From positions 2,232,001 to 2,296,000 of the forward strand of contig NZ_CP040272.1 in NCBI RefSeq assembly GCF_013393905.1: a stretch of DNA of 64,000 nt, given 5' to 3'. The notes under the pieces are model-generated. The model was not told the DNA's origin. It worked only from the letters and a program-made list of their open reading frames with translations, and ran no database searches. The stretch is from Nostoc sp. C052 (lineage in GTDB: Bacteria > Cyanobacteriota > Cyanobacteriia > Cyanobacteriales > Nostocaceae). Both the position numbers and the translations under genes were made by a program. How positions within the stretch are numbered: the stretch's first letter is position 1; the number at the start of each line of letters is the position of its first letter. Positions 24,929-33,434 of this stretch are shown here, piece by piece.

Positions 24929-25825
24929 ATGATGTTTTCTTTATTTTTATCGGCTACCTCTTGTTCTAGTGATGTCGATTTAGGTTTTCTAGAATTGAGT
25001 TGGTTAAAAATAGTTTTTTTAGGAGTTGTACAAGGAATTACTGAATTATTACCCATTAGTAGCACAGCACATTTACGAATTATTCCGGGATTACTAGGAT
25101 GGAAAGATCCGGGAAGTGCTTTTAGTGCAGCGATGCAGTTAGCAAGTATCGCGGCTGTCATTAGTTATTTTTGGCAAGATTTGAAAAAATTAACAGGTGC
25201 AACGGTTAGGGCGATTTCTGAACAAGATTACAGCAACCAATATTTTCGTTTAGCAATTGGATTATTAATTGGTACAATTCCCATTGCTGTTGCAGGTCTT
25301 TTACTCAAAAAAAGTCTCAATGGCTGTAATTCTCCTTTCCGTGCCCTGATAGTTGTAGGAATATCATCAATTGTGATGTCCTTGTTGCTTGGAATTGCAG
25401 AAAGATTTGGGAAACGCGATCGCGTTTTTAATCAACTGTCATTAAGTGACGGGATTTGGGTAGGAATTTCTCAAGCATTAGCTTTAATTCCAGGAGTTTC
25501 CCGTTCTGGTTCTACCTTAACTGCTGGATTATTCTTAGGAATGGAGCGAGAAACTGCTGCTAGATTCTCATTTTTACTGGGCTTACCTGCCGTGATTCTA
25601 GCAGGAGCGTTAGAACTGCATACGCTTTTCAAAGCTGGACTTGATGTCAATGGTTGGATAACTTTAATTATTGGTTTAACTACAGCTAGTATTTCTGCTT
25701 TTGCCGCGATTTATAGTTTACTGCATTATTTAGAGAAATACAGTACTTGGGCATTTGTTTGGTATCGTTTAGCGATGGGAATATTCCTCGTAGTTAGTGT
25801 GGTTACTGGCTTTTTACCCAACTGA
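24929..25825 (+). CDS. uppP: Undecaprenyl-diphosphatase UppP (BacA)
   Basis: Removes one phosphate from undecaprenyl diphosphate, recycling the lipid carrier for peptidoglycan and glycan export; integral membrane. The two family signatures are intact: VVQGITELLPISSTAHL (about residues 32-48, with catalytic Glu) and LIPGVSRSGSTLTAGL (about 187-202). Length 298 is slightly longer than usual because of an N-terminal extension (MMFSLFLSATSCSSD). No closer internal start is obvious, so the ATG pair at 24929/24932 is kept. Confidence 0.95.
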   Translation: MMFSLFLSATSCSSDVDLGFLELSWLKIVFLGVVQGITELLPISSTAHLRIIPGLLGWKDPGSAFSAAMQLASIAAVISYFWQDLKKLTGATVRAISEQDYSNQYFRLAIGLLIGTIPIAVAGLLLKKSLNGCNSPFRALIVVGISSIVMSLLLGIAERFGKRDRVFNQLSLSDGIWVGISQALALIPGVSRSGSTLTAGLFLGMERETAARFSFLLGLPAVILAGALELHTLFKAGLDVNGWITLIIGLTTASISAFAAIYSLLHYLEKYSTWAFVWYRLAMGIFLVVSVVTGFLPN

Positions 25826-26111
25826 GCCTTCCGGTGTTCATGAGTGCTGAATTACCAAGAGATAGAGGGATTGAAGTATCTTGACTTTAAAACCTGCTGT
25901 TATCGCCTTGGTTTACTGGCAAAGTAAAAAATAAATCCTGGTAATTATTTCATATTAATTTGACGCACTTATGACAAACTTATAACAAAAGCATGACTAG
26001 AGATTTTTACTTAAAATCTGCTTAAAATTAGGAAATGAAAGAAACTTATTCAGATAAATATTGGTCATAAAATTTTGATAACCAAGACTCATAAATGAGG
26101 AGGCTTTTTAT

Positions 26112-26594
26112 ATGATGAATCAGATTTTTTCTAAAAAATTACTAGGGCTAGTAGGTGTATCCTTTGTACTTGGTTCGTCTCAATTAGCAATGGCACTTGT
26201 ACCCAATAACGTTGCGGTTATCGTCAATAGTGGCTCTACCAATACGATAGGGTATCGCATTTATGTATCACCAACTGGAGAAGTTAATTATGTTGATGGC
26301 AAAGGTTCTAATCGAGGTAAATTATCCAAAAAATTGACAAGAGAGTTTTTTCGTGACGTGAAAATTGCTGAACCTTTATCTAATTTACCAGTTCAACAAG
26401 GTTGTGCAAAATCTGTTTCTTTTGGTACAACTACTACTATTAAGTTAGCCGATCAGCAGTCGCAAGACATTAGCTGTCCTGGTAATGAGAAAGCTCAACG
26501 CTTAGATAATGACGTTATTGCAATTGCGAAAGCTTTAAATGTAGTTAATGTTCCTAAGAGCCAAGGAAAACCACTACCACCCCAGAACTTTTAG
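26112..26594 (+). CDS. Secreted hypothetical protein
   Basis: 160 residues with a signal peptide (MNQIFSKKLLGLVGVSFVLG, cleavage near AMA/L at about residue 29). The mature part contains NSGSTNTIGYRIYVSPTGEV and later GCAKSVSFGTTTTIKLADQQ with DISCPG; the two Cys (in GCAKS and ISCPG) could form a disulfide. I do not recognise the family, though similar small exported proteins occur in Nostocales. A good ribosome site GAGGAG lies 12 bp ahead of the ATG. A rho-independent terminator follows. Confidence 0.7.
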   Translation: MMNQIFSKKLLGLVGVSFVLGSSQLAMALVPNNVAVIVNSGSTNTIGYRIYVSPTGEVNYVDGKGSNRGKLSKKLTREFFRDVKIAEPLSNLPVQQGCAKSVSFGTTTTIKLADQQSQDISCPGNEKAQRLDNDVIAIAKALNVVNVPKSQGKPLPPQNF

Positions 26595-26679
26595 TTGATT
26601 CACCGATTTGACTGTTTTTAGCTGTGGTTAGCATCGGTGAGAGATTAAGGTAGTTGCACATTTATTAAAATGGTGCAGC

Positions 26680-26727
26680 AAAAGGACTACGAAATCCAGT
26701 CTCTAAGCTAGATTTCATAGTCCTTTT
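26680..26727 (+). terminator. Terminator after the secreted protein gene
   Basis: AAAGGACTACGAAATC pairs with GATTTCATAGTCCTTT (one bulge) and ends in TTTT. The rest of the 26595-26920 gap holds only a dispersed hairpin fragment (AGACGCGATAAATCGCCG). Confidence 0.75.
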
Positions 26728-26920
26728 ATAACTCCTAAATTTTGATTTTATTTGGCAGCGAAATACTCACAGCAGTTGTCTTTTGCATGAAGTACAAAGC
26801 TACGGGTTGTCCTTATTCCCCATTATCTAAGGCAATACGCTTGGGTTAAGGGCTACTGGCAACAATTTTGGGTTTTCTAGACGCGATAAATCGCCGTTTC
26901 TACAAGGTTCCCTAAGACAG

Positions 26921-27445
26921 TTACATCCATACCGAAAGTTCTTCCATATCAAACAGAGCAAGTTTTTGAATGCCAGCTTTTTCGAGACTGTTATCTTGTG
27001 TACTTCCGCGCCAGATTACGCAAATTACGGAATCCACGATCGCACCCTCATTACGCAGTGCTTCGGTACTATTTATAACCTGACCACCTGTTGTAATAAC
27101 ATCTTCAATAATACACAACTTTTTTCCTTGAATATTAATTCCTTCTGCTACTTTTTCAGTTCCATATTCTTTTTTTGTCTTCCGAACAAAGACAACTGGT
27201 AATTCAACTTCTAATGAAATTGCTGTCGCTAAAGGAACTCCCCCTAATTCCAATCCTGCTAGAATTTCTGTGTCTGGTGGAATCTTTTTTACCATTTCTT
27301 TAGCTAGCCGCTTCAGCAACAAAGGATTAGATTCAAACTGGTATTTATCAAAGTAATGGGAAGATACCTGACCAGAACGTAACCGAAACTCGCCTTTCAA
27401 ATAGGAAACACGAACAATTTCTTTGGCTAATTCGCTATGACTCAT
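26921..27445 (-). CDS. pyrE: Orotate phosphoribosyltransferase PyrE
   Basis: Joins orotate to PRPP giving OMP in pyrimidine synthesis. The 174-residue length is on the short side but matches cyanobacterial forms. GEFRLRSGQVSSHYFDKYQ (orotate site), LAGLELGGVPLATAIS, VFVRKTKKEYGTEKVAEG (flexible loop with catalytic Lys) and the PRPP loop CIIEDVITTGGQVINS are present. A terminator lies just upstream, so it has its own promoter. Confidence 0.94.
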   Translation of the reverse strand: MSHSELAKEIVRVSYLKGEFRLRSGQVSSHYFDKYQFESNPLLLKRLAKEMVKKIPPDTEILAGLELGGVPLATAISLEVELPVVFVRKTKKEYGTEKVAEGINIQGKKLCIIEDVITTGGQVINSTEALRNEGAIVDSVICVIWRGSTQDNSLEKAGIQKLALFDMEELSVWM

Positions 27446-27471
27446 TTTTACAAAAAGCTAGGATAAAGTAT

Positions 27472-27500
27472 AAAAAAGCCGATGCATTCTCCATCGGCTT
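27472..27500 (-). terminator. Terminator of the DUF3153 gene
   Basis: On the minus strand AAGCCGATG pairs perfectly with CATCGGCTT (7-base loop) and is followed by TTTTTTA. It lies 32 bp past the DUF3153 stop. Confidence 0.85.
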
Positions 27501-27531
27501 AACTGATAATATTCAACAGATGAATAGTCTA

Positions 27532-28308
27532 CTATTCTTGAATTGCTGCTGCTTTGGGGGGAAACTGAATTCTGGGATCTGGCATGAAATTGTATCTCAA
27601 GTACAATCCTCCCGATACAAACAGGATAATTAATAACCCACCAATACCAAGGGGACTAGGAAGCCAGAAAACAGCTTCTATATGGTTTAGCTCACCAGGC
27701 TGGAGTTTCCACACTAATTGATTGCCATTTTTTTCTGGCTCAATCGCAGTTTCAGTTAGTTGAATATTCTTGGCTCCCCAAGGAGTCTTCAAGCTAAATT
27801 CCAAGTCGAGAATTGAACCAGCATTAGCTAGAACGTTACCTTTACTGGCAATTAGAGAGAGCGATCGCAAATCTAAATCATAAATTAACCGATTTCTAAC
27901 TAAAAGTAAAAAATTGTTCTCCTCCAAGAGGACGTTTGATTCAATTTTCGGCAGTTCTGAGTCAGATTCGCTCTGCACAGACTCAGGGGGTTGATTTGCA
28001 CGGGGATTAAAAAATTCGTTGAACTTCTCTTGCAATTCCCTACCACTACTAAAAGGAATTGTGACGATGATTTCTTCTTGGGAAACTCGCTGTGTTTTTC
28101 CTTCTAGTTGACGGGCGCGACGCTCTATGCTATTTAACCATTCATATACAGAATCGCCGCTAAAACTGGTTAGCCGTTCTCCCAACTTAATATGCTGTAT
28201 TAGTTCACCACTATTTGAATTATCAAAGTTAAGCCCTACATCGTACTTAACACAACCAGTCAGTAACAGTGATGTTAACAGCACTAGCCATAGAATAGGA
28301 TTTCGCAT
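27532..28308 (-). CDS. DUF3153 family lipoprotein
   Basis: A membrane-anchored protein of the cyanobacterial/plastid DUF3153 family, function unknown. I choose the start at 28308 because MRNPILWLVLLTSLLLTGC is then a standard lipoprotein signal with Cys19; the frame is open to 28428 but the extra 40 residues would bury the signal. The body has YDVGLNFDNSNSGELIQHIK and VTIPFSSGRELQEKFNEFF. A C-terminal membrane span follows at about residues 215-240 (LPSPLGIGGLLIILFVSGGL) with a short basic tail. Confidence 0.75.
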   Translation of the reverse strand: MRNPILWLVLLTSLLLTGCVKYDVGLNFDNSNSGELIQHIKLGERLTSFSGDSVYEWLNSIERRARQLEGKTQRVSQEEIIVTIPFSSGRELQEKFNEFFNPRANQPPESVQSESDSELPKIESNVLLEENNFLLLVRNRLIYDLDLRSLSLIASKGNVLANAGSILDLEFSLKTPWGAKNIQLTETAIEPEKNGNQLVWKLQPGELNHIEAVFWLPSPLGIGGLLIILFVSGGLYLRYNFMPDPRIQFPPKAAAIQE

Positions 28309-28617
28309 GGGAAAGACGCGGTTCATCCGATTTCGACCATTCAGTGTAAATATAAAACGGAATGGTCTAATTAACCACAAGAAAATCTTTCCAAAAATTG
28401 AAGAATTTAGAACCATAAATCTCCCCAAAAGTCAACATATTTTGGATTTTAGGTCGCACCTTTGGTGCGCTTCCAGCGCAACTTGGATTTTGGATTGACC
28501 ACACCGATAAACGGATAAAGCTCGAAGATTTTGGATTTTGGTTTATCCCTTACCCCTTGTGGGTGAGACATGAACCAAAAGAATCTAAAATCTAAAATCC
28601 AAAATCTAAAATTGTTA

Positions 28618-29160
28618 TCAGCCAGGGGTTCCTGAAAAATTTAACCAAAGCAAGTACGAGATGGTTAAACCGATAGCAATGAGCGCCACCCAGATAAAGC
28701 GATTATCTCTGGTATTGACCTGACTAAGGTCAACAAATTCTGGCTCCGTAGGTTTAGGCTTTTGCTGCACAGAAGATTTAGTCGGTTTTGCAGCGATAGA
28801 AATTTTGAGTTCATTATCTGGTAATGCGCCTAAATCGGGAATTTGGGTCATCCATTCGCTGGGTCTTTTCAGCTTTGGTGCTTTTAAGATGTAAAGCATC
28901 TGCCGCGCTTGTTTGCCGATTTCAAAATGGGGATGGCGTTTGAGTCTTTCGCAAAGAGCGATCGCATCATCTGTGCGTCCAGCCGCTTCATAAGCTGTTA
29001 CTAGATGAATCTCTACTTCGCCCCCAAGGCGAGAATTACGAGCTAACAGGGCACTGGCCTTTTCTAAATTTTCTATGGCTTCGCGGTATTGCCCATTTTC
29101 AAAGGCAAATTTCCCAGCCTGGTAGCGGCTTTGAGCAATTTCTAAACTTTCTGTACTCAC
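28618..29160 (-). CDS. TPR protein with C-terminal membrane anchor
   Basis: 180 residues. The first ~75 are tetratricopeptide-like helices (AQSRYQAGKFAFENGQYREA, AIENLEKASALL, VTAYEAAGRTDDAIALCERL). A Lys/Pro/Glu-rich linker (about 125-145) leads to one membrane span at about 155-173 (WVALIAIGLTISYLLWL) close to the C-terminus. Such proteins usually scaffold complexes at the cytoplasmic face of a membrane; the partner is unknown. Alone on its strand; flanking DNA has CTAAAATCCAAAATC repeat tracts. Confidence 0.75.
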   Translation of the reverse strand: MSTESLEIAQSRYQAGKFAFENGQYREAIENLEKASALLARNSRLGGEVEIHLVTAYEAAGRTDDAIALCERLKRHPHFEIGKQARQMLYILKAPKLKRPSEWMTQIPDLGALPDNELKISIAAKPTKSSVQQKPKPTEPEFVDLSQVNTRDNRFIWVALIAIGLTISYLLWLNFSGTPG

Positions 29161-29314
29161 GTTTTCTATAAAAAATCAGCACTATTTTAATTTTGCCAAT
29201 GCCAGCAATCTTTTTGGAATCTTTTCAAAAGCTGGCAATTTGAAAGTGGATAAACTTCTAAAATTTTAACTAAGTAGCTGCGGACTATTTTCTGATTAAA
29301 AATTCCGGTATCTT

Positions 29315-29668
29315 ATGCAGGTGAGCAAAATTATGTTGAAAATCAAGCATTCGCAACTGAATTGGCTCTTAGCGGGTATGACTTTAGCAGTGATGGGTGT
29401 AACCATGACTCCGGCTTCTGCCCAGCGATCGCCTGCTGTTGGTTCCCTTATTTATGGTAGCCCGATTGCCACACCTGCGCCTGTAGACCCAGCAACAAAG
29501 CAGAACGTGACAAATTCCACGCCTATAAATCCGACAATTCGGGACTCAACCCTAGTTAATCCGGTGATTATCAATAATTCATGGCGTCGTACACCATTTA
29601 GCGGTGGGCGATGTCTGACGACAAGTTGCTCCGCACCTTCGCGGGTTATTATTACCTATCCCCGTTAG
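29315..29668 (+). CDS. Small secreted hypothetical protein
   Basis: 117 residues with a signal peptide (LNWLLAGMTLAVMGVTMTPA, cleavage near ASA/Q at about residue 37). The mature 80 residues are rich in Pro, Thr and Asn (PAPVDPATKQNVTNSTPIN) and end with GGRCLTTSCSAPSRVIITYP, holding two Cys. No family recognised. Start 29315 or the ATG at 29333; both keep the signal. Confidence 0.6.
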   Translation: MQVSKIMLKIKHSQLNWLLAGMTLAVMGVTMTPASAQRSPAVGSLIYGSPIATPAPVDPATKQNVTNSTPINPTIRDSTLVNPVIINNSWRRTPFSGGRCLTTSCSAPSRVIITYPR

Positions 29669-29719
29669 AGAAGTGGAGGAGCAGTAGGAGAACTCCTCAC
29701 TCCTTACTCAGCACTCCTA

Positions 29720-30613
29720 TTAGGTAAACTGCGAACCGAGAATCATTGTCCCAATCCCAACATCGGTAAAGATTTCTAGTAATAGGGCGTGAGGAATGCG
29801 ACCATCTATAATGTGTGCGGCACGGACTCCTTGAGCAAGCGATCGCACACAACAACTCACTTTCGGAATCATCCCACCGCTGACTATACCACTAGCAATC
29901 AACTCGCGGGCTTCACGGATATCTACTTTCGGAATCAAAGTAGATTGGTCTTTGTAATCTTTTAAAATTCCACTGGTATCGGTCAGTAAAATTAACTTTT
30001 CTGCACCTAACGCAGCAGCGATTTCTCCAGCTACAGTATCAGCATTAATGTTATAAGCTTGCCCTGTCTCGTCTGCGGCGACGCTGGACACCACCGGAAT
30101 ATAGCCATTGCTAGCAAGGGTGTCCAAAATCTTGATATTCACATTACTGACTTCCCCCACAAAACCGATGCCTTCTTGACCTTGGGGACGGGCTGTAAAT
30201 AGATTACCGTCTTTACCGCAAAGTCCCACAGCCAATCCACCAGCTTGGTTAATTAGGGCGACAATTTCTTTGTTAACTCGACCAACTAAAACCATTTCCA
30301 CCACATCCATTGTGGCGGCATCAGTGACTCGCAGACCATTTTTAAATTGTGGTTCGATGCCCAGCTTATCTAACCAACTGTTAATTTCTGGGCCACCGCC
30401 GTGGACTACAATCGGACGCAAACCCACGCAGGATAAGAATACAATGTCGCGGATAACTTTGTCTTTGAGTGCGCTATCTTTCATTGCTGCGCCACCATAT
30501 TTGACAACAACAGTGCGACCGGCGAATTGTTGAATATAAGGTAGTGCTTCGCTTAGTACACGTACACGAGTGGCTTCAGCTTGCCTGATGTATTCAGAAT
30601 CGTTGATCGTCAT
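29720..30613 (-). CDS. argB: Acetylglutamate kinase ArgB
   Basis: Phosphorylates N-acetylglutamate, the controlled step of arginine synthesis; in cyanobacteria PII relieves arginine feedback. 297 residues. RTVVVKYGGAAM (phosphate-binding Lys), RPIVVHGGGPEINSWL, AGGLAVGLCGKDGNLF and SGIVSGGMIPKVSCCV are all standard. The N-terminal helix with YIRQAEATRVRVLSEALPYI fits the hexameric, arginine-sensitive type. Its 5' end is included in a 51-bp direct repeat found again 702 bp further on. Confidence 0.96.
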   Translation of the reverse strand: MTINDSEYIRQAEATRVRVLSEALPYIQQFAGRTVVVKYGGAAMKDSALKDKVIRDIVFLSCVGLRPIVVHGGGPEINSWLDKLGIEPQFKNGLRVTDAATMDVVEMVLVGRVNKEIVALINQAGGLAVGLCGKDGNLFTARPQGQEGIGFVGEVSNVNIKILDTLASNGYIPVVSSVAADETGQAYNINADTVAGEIAAALGAEKLILLTDTSGILKDYKDQSTLIPKVDIREARELIASGIVSGGMIPKVSCCVRSLAQGVRAAHIIDGRIPHALLLEIFTDVGIGTMILGSQFT

Positions 30614-30659
30614 GAGGAGCCGCCGTTAAGAGTTAAAACCTATTCCAGTCAGTGTAGAA
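30609..30659. repeat. Direct repeat copy 1 flanking the vapBC segment
   Basis: GTCATGAGGAGCCGCCGTTA and the 31 bases that follow recur at 31311-31361 with 3 mismatches in 51. This copy includes the argB start codon and its upstream region. Confidence 0.9.
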
Positions 30660-30775
30660 GACTTTGTAACCTGTAACAATGTCTCATGGCTGCCGAGAGC
30701 AAAATAAGCTTTTTGTATAGGTATCACTTACAAAAACTTATTTTTAAGATACAAGATTAGGTGCAGCGTTAGCGG

Positions 30776-30812
30776 AACCCAACATTATGAATAAACTGCT
30801 TAATGTTGGGTT
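30776..30812. repeat. Hairpin of the AACCCAACATTA dispersed family
   Basis: AACCCAACATTA pairs perfectly with TAATGTTGGGTT over a 13-base loop and is followed by CCACCCAACCTACA, half of the element type seen complete at 832-911. It lies inside the segment bounded by the 51-bp direct repeats. Confidence 0.6.
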
Positions 30813-30901
30813 ACACTCCGTTCCACCCAACCTACAAGGATTTGTGATCCTAACCATAAAAGAAAGACTAACAACCTGAATCGAAAATTATCAGGATATA
30901 T

Positions 30902-31129
30902 ATGGATACACCGATTACCCTGCGGCTAATTGAAGAATTAAAAGTTATGCCTGAAGACTTGCAATATCGAGTGCTGGAGTTTGCCCGAACTTTAGTAGGT
31001 TCACAAATTCATGGTGTTCCAGGTAGACAATTATTAAATTTTGCAGGTACGATACCGCCAAATGATATTCAGTTGATGCACGAAGAAATTGAAGACGGTT
31101 GCGAACAGGTAGATTTAGATGAGTGGTAG
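30902..31129 (+). CDS. VapB-like antitoxin (DUF2281)
   Basis: 75 residues. MDTPITLRLIEELKVMPEDL followed by QYRVLEFARTL is the DUF2281 form common in cyanobacteria next to PIN toxins. The acidic C-terminus (HEEIEDGCEQVDLDEW) would neutralise the toxin. Its last 11 bases overlap the start of the PIN gene, the classic toxin-antitoxin arrangement. Because the toxin is truncated, this antitoxin now probably has no local partner. Confidence 0.82.
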   Translation: MDTPITLRLIEELKVMPEDLQYRVLEFARTLVGSQIHGVPGRQLLNFAGTIPPNDIQLMHEEIEDGCEQVDLDEW

Positions 31130-31331
31130 ATACCTGCTTGACACTAATATTATTATTGCTTTGTTTGCAAATGATATCGCAGTAGATAATCAGCTAGTAA
31201 ATGCAGAAGAAATTTTTATTCCCAGCGTTGCTATTGGTGAATTATTTTACGGTGCAAGAAAATCAGGGCGGACGTGTTTTGGATCATTTATTTCTTGGAA
31301 GTCTCTAACCGTCATAAGGAGCCGCCGTTAA
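31119..31331 (+). pseudogene. Truncated VapC/PIN-domain toxin
   Basis: MSGRYLLDTNIIIALFANDI has the first PIN acid (Asp in LLDTN), and FIPSVAIGELFYGARKSGR carries the Glu. Normal PIN proteins continue for about 85 residues to the third and fourth acidic residues; here sequence switches at about 31273-31281 to a MITE-end fragment (GGATCATTTATTTCTTGGAA) and ends in unrelated codons. It cannot form the metal site, so it is inactive. The GTAs and flanks suggest element insertion followed by deletion. Confidence 0.85.
31281..31308. repeat. MITE terminal fragment that truncates vapC
   Basis: GGATCATTTATTTCTTGGAA followed by GTCTCTAA matches the right end of the MITE family (GGATAATTTATTTCTTGAAG at copy A). 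No other part of the element remains here. Confidence 0.6.
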
Positions 31332-31361
31332 GAGTTAAAACATATTTCAGTCAGTGTAGAA
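31311..31361. repeat. Direct repeat copy 2 flanking the vapBC segment
   Basis: Second copy of the argB upstream 51-mer, beginning GTCATAAGGAGCCGCCGTTA. It directly abuts the MITE fragment. The 651 bp between the copies hold vapB, the vapC stub and two repeat fragments. Confidence 0.9.
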
Positions 31362-31450
31362 ATTAACTATTCTCACATTACCGGACACAACATAACAGCG
31401 ATCGCCCCTTCAAACCTCTAAAATTGAAATCATTCGGCTGAAGCTAGGGA

Positions 31451-32059
31451 ATGAAAATGACCACGCTGCTAATTCAAACTGAAAGCACACCCCTAACAGT
31501 AAATTTCCCCTCCCTTGTGCAGATGACAAATGAGCAGTTCTACGAATTCTGCCAAGCTAATGGAGATTTGCGAATCGAGCGCACTGCCAATGGGGAAGTC
31601 ATCATTATGCCACCAGCTTTTTCAGATACGGGCAACCGTAACTTTAACATTGCTGCACAGCTTGGGTATTGGACTGAACAAGATGGCACTGGCATAGGCT
31701 TTGACTCCAGTACGGGTTTTACGCTACCCAATGGAGCAATGCGTTCCCCTGATGCTTCTTGGATTCAACTGGAGCGCTGGAATACATTAACAGATTCACA
31801 AAAAGCCTCATTTGCACCAATTTGTCCCAGCTTTGTGATTGAGTTACGCTCATCCAGCGACCGCCTAATAAAATTACAAGAGAAAATGCAGGAGTACATC
31901 GATAACGGTGCATCACTAGGCTGGTTAATCGATCGGCAGAATCGAAAAGTCTACATTTACCGTCCGAATCGAGAAGTTGAAATTTTGGATAATCCCGAAG
32001 CAGTTACGGGTAATCCAGAATTACCAGGGTTTATCCTGCGGATGGGCAAAATTTGGTAA
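31451..32059 (+). CDS. Uma2 family (DUF820) putative endonuclease
   Basis: 202 residues of the PD-(D/E)XK-like Uma2 family, hugely expanded in cyanobacteria, biological role unsettled. Segments: MTNEQFYEFCQANGDLRIER, GEVIIMPPAF, GFDSSTGFTLPNGAMRSPDA (conserved Asp) and FVIELRSSSDRLIKLQEKMQ (the ExK-like motif is ELR here). LGWLIDRQNRKVYIYRP is the usual last conserved strand. Alternative ATG 31457. A second member lies at 55442. It starts about 90 bp after the 51-bp direct repeat. Confidence 0.88.
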   Translation: MKMTTLLIQTESTPLTVNFPSLVQMTNEQFYEFCQANGDLRIERTANGEVIIMPPAFSDTGNRNFNIAAQLGYWTEQDGTGIGFDSSTGFTLPNGAMRSPDASWIQLERWNTLTDSQKASFAPICPSFVIELRSSSDRLIKLQEKMQEYIDNGASLGWLIDRQNRKVYIYRPNREVEILDNPEAVTGNPELPGFILRMGKIW

Positions 32060-32162
32060 CTTGAGTCTTCTTAATAAGAAACTTGTGTTTTGAGAACGTT
32101 AAGAATTGCCTCAAGTATTCGCTGAGAGTAAAGCGATCTTCGTTGTTCAAGGAGCGATCGCA

Positions 32163-32498
32163 CTACGCTACGCCATAATCTGTATACTGACGCTTGTATG
32201 GAGCCTGCAAACCCAAGACAATATCCTCTCGTGCTACTCCCGTCATCACTAATTCCTCTGCTGGATTGCGATCGGTTAAATTCTGTTGCAGCCAGATTTT
32301 GCCATCTTTAATATCAAAATGCATTACGCATCGATAAATACGATTAAATCCTTGCCAACCGACATTCATCCATTGATAACGATTACGTTCTATGTCTAAA
32401 ATTAGTTGGACTTCGACATCGTTATCTGAGACATCATCACTGGCATAGTTCGTCAACAATGTTTTAACGTACTCTTGATATTTTGCTAGTTTATCCAC
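32163..32498 (-). CDS. xisI: XisI-like protein
   Basis: 111 residues of the XisI family, named from control of fdxN-element excision in Anabaena but widespread outside that element. MDKLAKYQEYVKTLLTNYAS, DIERNRYQWMNVGWQG and IYRCVMHFDIKDGKIWLQQN are conserved. The start is GTG (32498). xisI normally follows xisH, which it overlaps; here xisH is reduced to a relic, so XisI has lost its local partner. Complete and probably expressed, function uncertain. Confidence 0.9.
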   Translation of the reverse strand: MDKLAKYQEYVKTLLTNYASDDVSDNDVEVQLILDIERNRYQWMNVGWQGFNRIYRCVMHFDIKDGKIWLQQNLTDRNPAEELVMTGVAREDIVLGLQAPYKRQYTDYGVA

Positions 32499-32568
32499 TC
32501 TACAATCACCTTATCTACTGGATTGTAAACAATTAAACTGATTCATGAAAAATATCTTTTGCAGACAC
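32486..32568 (-). pseudogene. xisH: xisH relic with large internal deletion
   Basis: Reading the minus strand from 32568 gives (V)SAKDIFHESV, the XisH N-terminus. Almost at once, in another frame, comes IVYNPVDKVIVEWIN and a stop at 32486, the XisH C-terminus. About 110 codons between are missing. The C-terminal piece overlaps the xisI start by 13 bp, as in intact pairs. The initiation codon is now GTG. Confidence 0.8.
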
Positions 32569-32588
32569 AGTTAGATCAATATTCCCCA

Positions 32589-33134
32589 TTAATGAGACAC
32601 AGGCTTTTTTAGTATGCCAGGAATTCCCTCAAGTATTCGCTTGGCAACGTCTTCAGGTGTATCTCCCTCTCGCTCAATGATGTGTAAATCAGCTTGAGAA
32701 TAAAGTGGTGTTCGTTGTTCGAGGAGCGATCGCAATTTACCATAAGGATCAGCGTCTTGTAGCAATGGTCTTGTGGTATCCTCAGCTAAACGGTTGTAAA
32801 TTATCTCAACTGGTGCATCTAGCCACACTATCAAACCGTGGTGCAAGTAACCCCAATTTTCTCGCCGCAGTACAATGCCCCCACCAGTTGCTATAGTCAA
32901 CTTTGTAAAAGCACAAACTTTTGAAAGTACGTCACTTTCTAACTGGCGAAACTCTGCTTCACCTTCTTGTGCAAATAACTGATTGATAGATTTACCTGTC
33001 GCTTGGGCAATAACATCATCGGTATCCACAAATCCATAACCCAATTCCTTTGCTAGTAAGCGCCCTACCGTCGTCTTACCAACGCCCATAATCCCAATTA
33101 AGTACAGGTTGACTCCTTGTAATAAACTGCTCAC
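32589..33134 (-). CDS. aroK: Shikimate kinase AroK
   Basis: Phosphorylates shikimate in the chorismate pathway. 181 residues. P-loop GIMGVGKTTVGR (about residues 14-25), shikimate-binding DTDDVIAQATGKSI and EFRQLESDVL, ATGGGIVLRRENW, and the lid RPLLQDADPYGKLRSLLEQR are present. It ends 21 bp from the xisH relic. Confidence 0.95.
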   Translation of the reverse strand: MSSLLQGVNLYLIGIMGVGKTTVGRLLAKELGYGFVDTDDVIAQATGKSINQLFAQEGEAEFRQLESDVLSKVCAFTKLTIATGGGIVLRRENWGYLHHGLIVWLDAPVEIIYNRLAEDTTRPLLQDADPYGKLRSLLEQRTPLYSQADLHIIEREGDTPEDVAKRILEGIPGILKKPVSH

Positions 33135-33276
33135 CAGTCGATTCGCTCCAATTATGAGTTTTGAGTCACAGTTTCAAATTATAGACTTAACGACTCATAC
33201 ATGCGTATTCAAGCAATTCCTGAGTTACAGCTATTTTCAGGTAAATAGACCACGCGGTAGGGGCACAGTAATGCTC

Positions 33277-33420
33277 ATTGGTGTCAACTTAACGGGAAAC
33301 GGCGGTTAGAAACCGCGTCTATAAGAAACAAAACTCACCTCCGTGGGTTGTCTCGTTCCCAGTCTCCGACTGGGAATGCTCATCTTTGAGGCTCCGCCTT
33401 CCTTGTATTTATATAATCCA
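33277..33420. mobile_element. Second MITE-like family, partial copy
   Basis: Starts with ATTGGTGTCAACTTAA, the same end as the complete element at 56977. The interior has hairpins GCGGTT/AACCGC (33303-33317) and TTCCCAGTC/GACTGGGAA (33356-33376). I cannot find the opposite terminal repeat, so the right edge is approximate. No ORF. Confidence 0.55.
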
Positions 33421-33434
33421 TTCAAAAGATAATT

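Noticed and set aside
32163..32498. xisI as evidence of an fdxN-type excision element here
   Set aside because: XisI homologues are widespread outside such elements; there is no site-specific recombinase or att repeat in the window.
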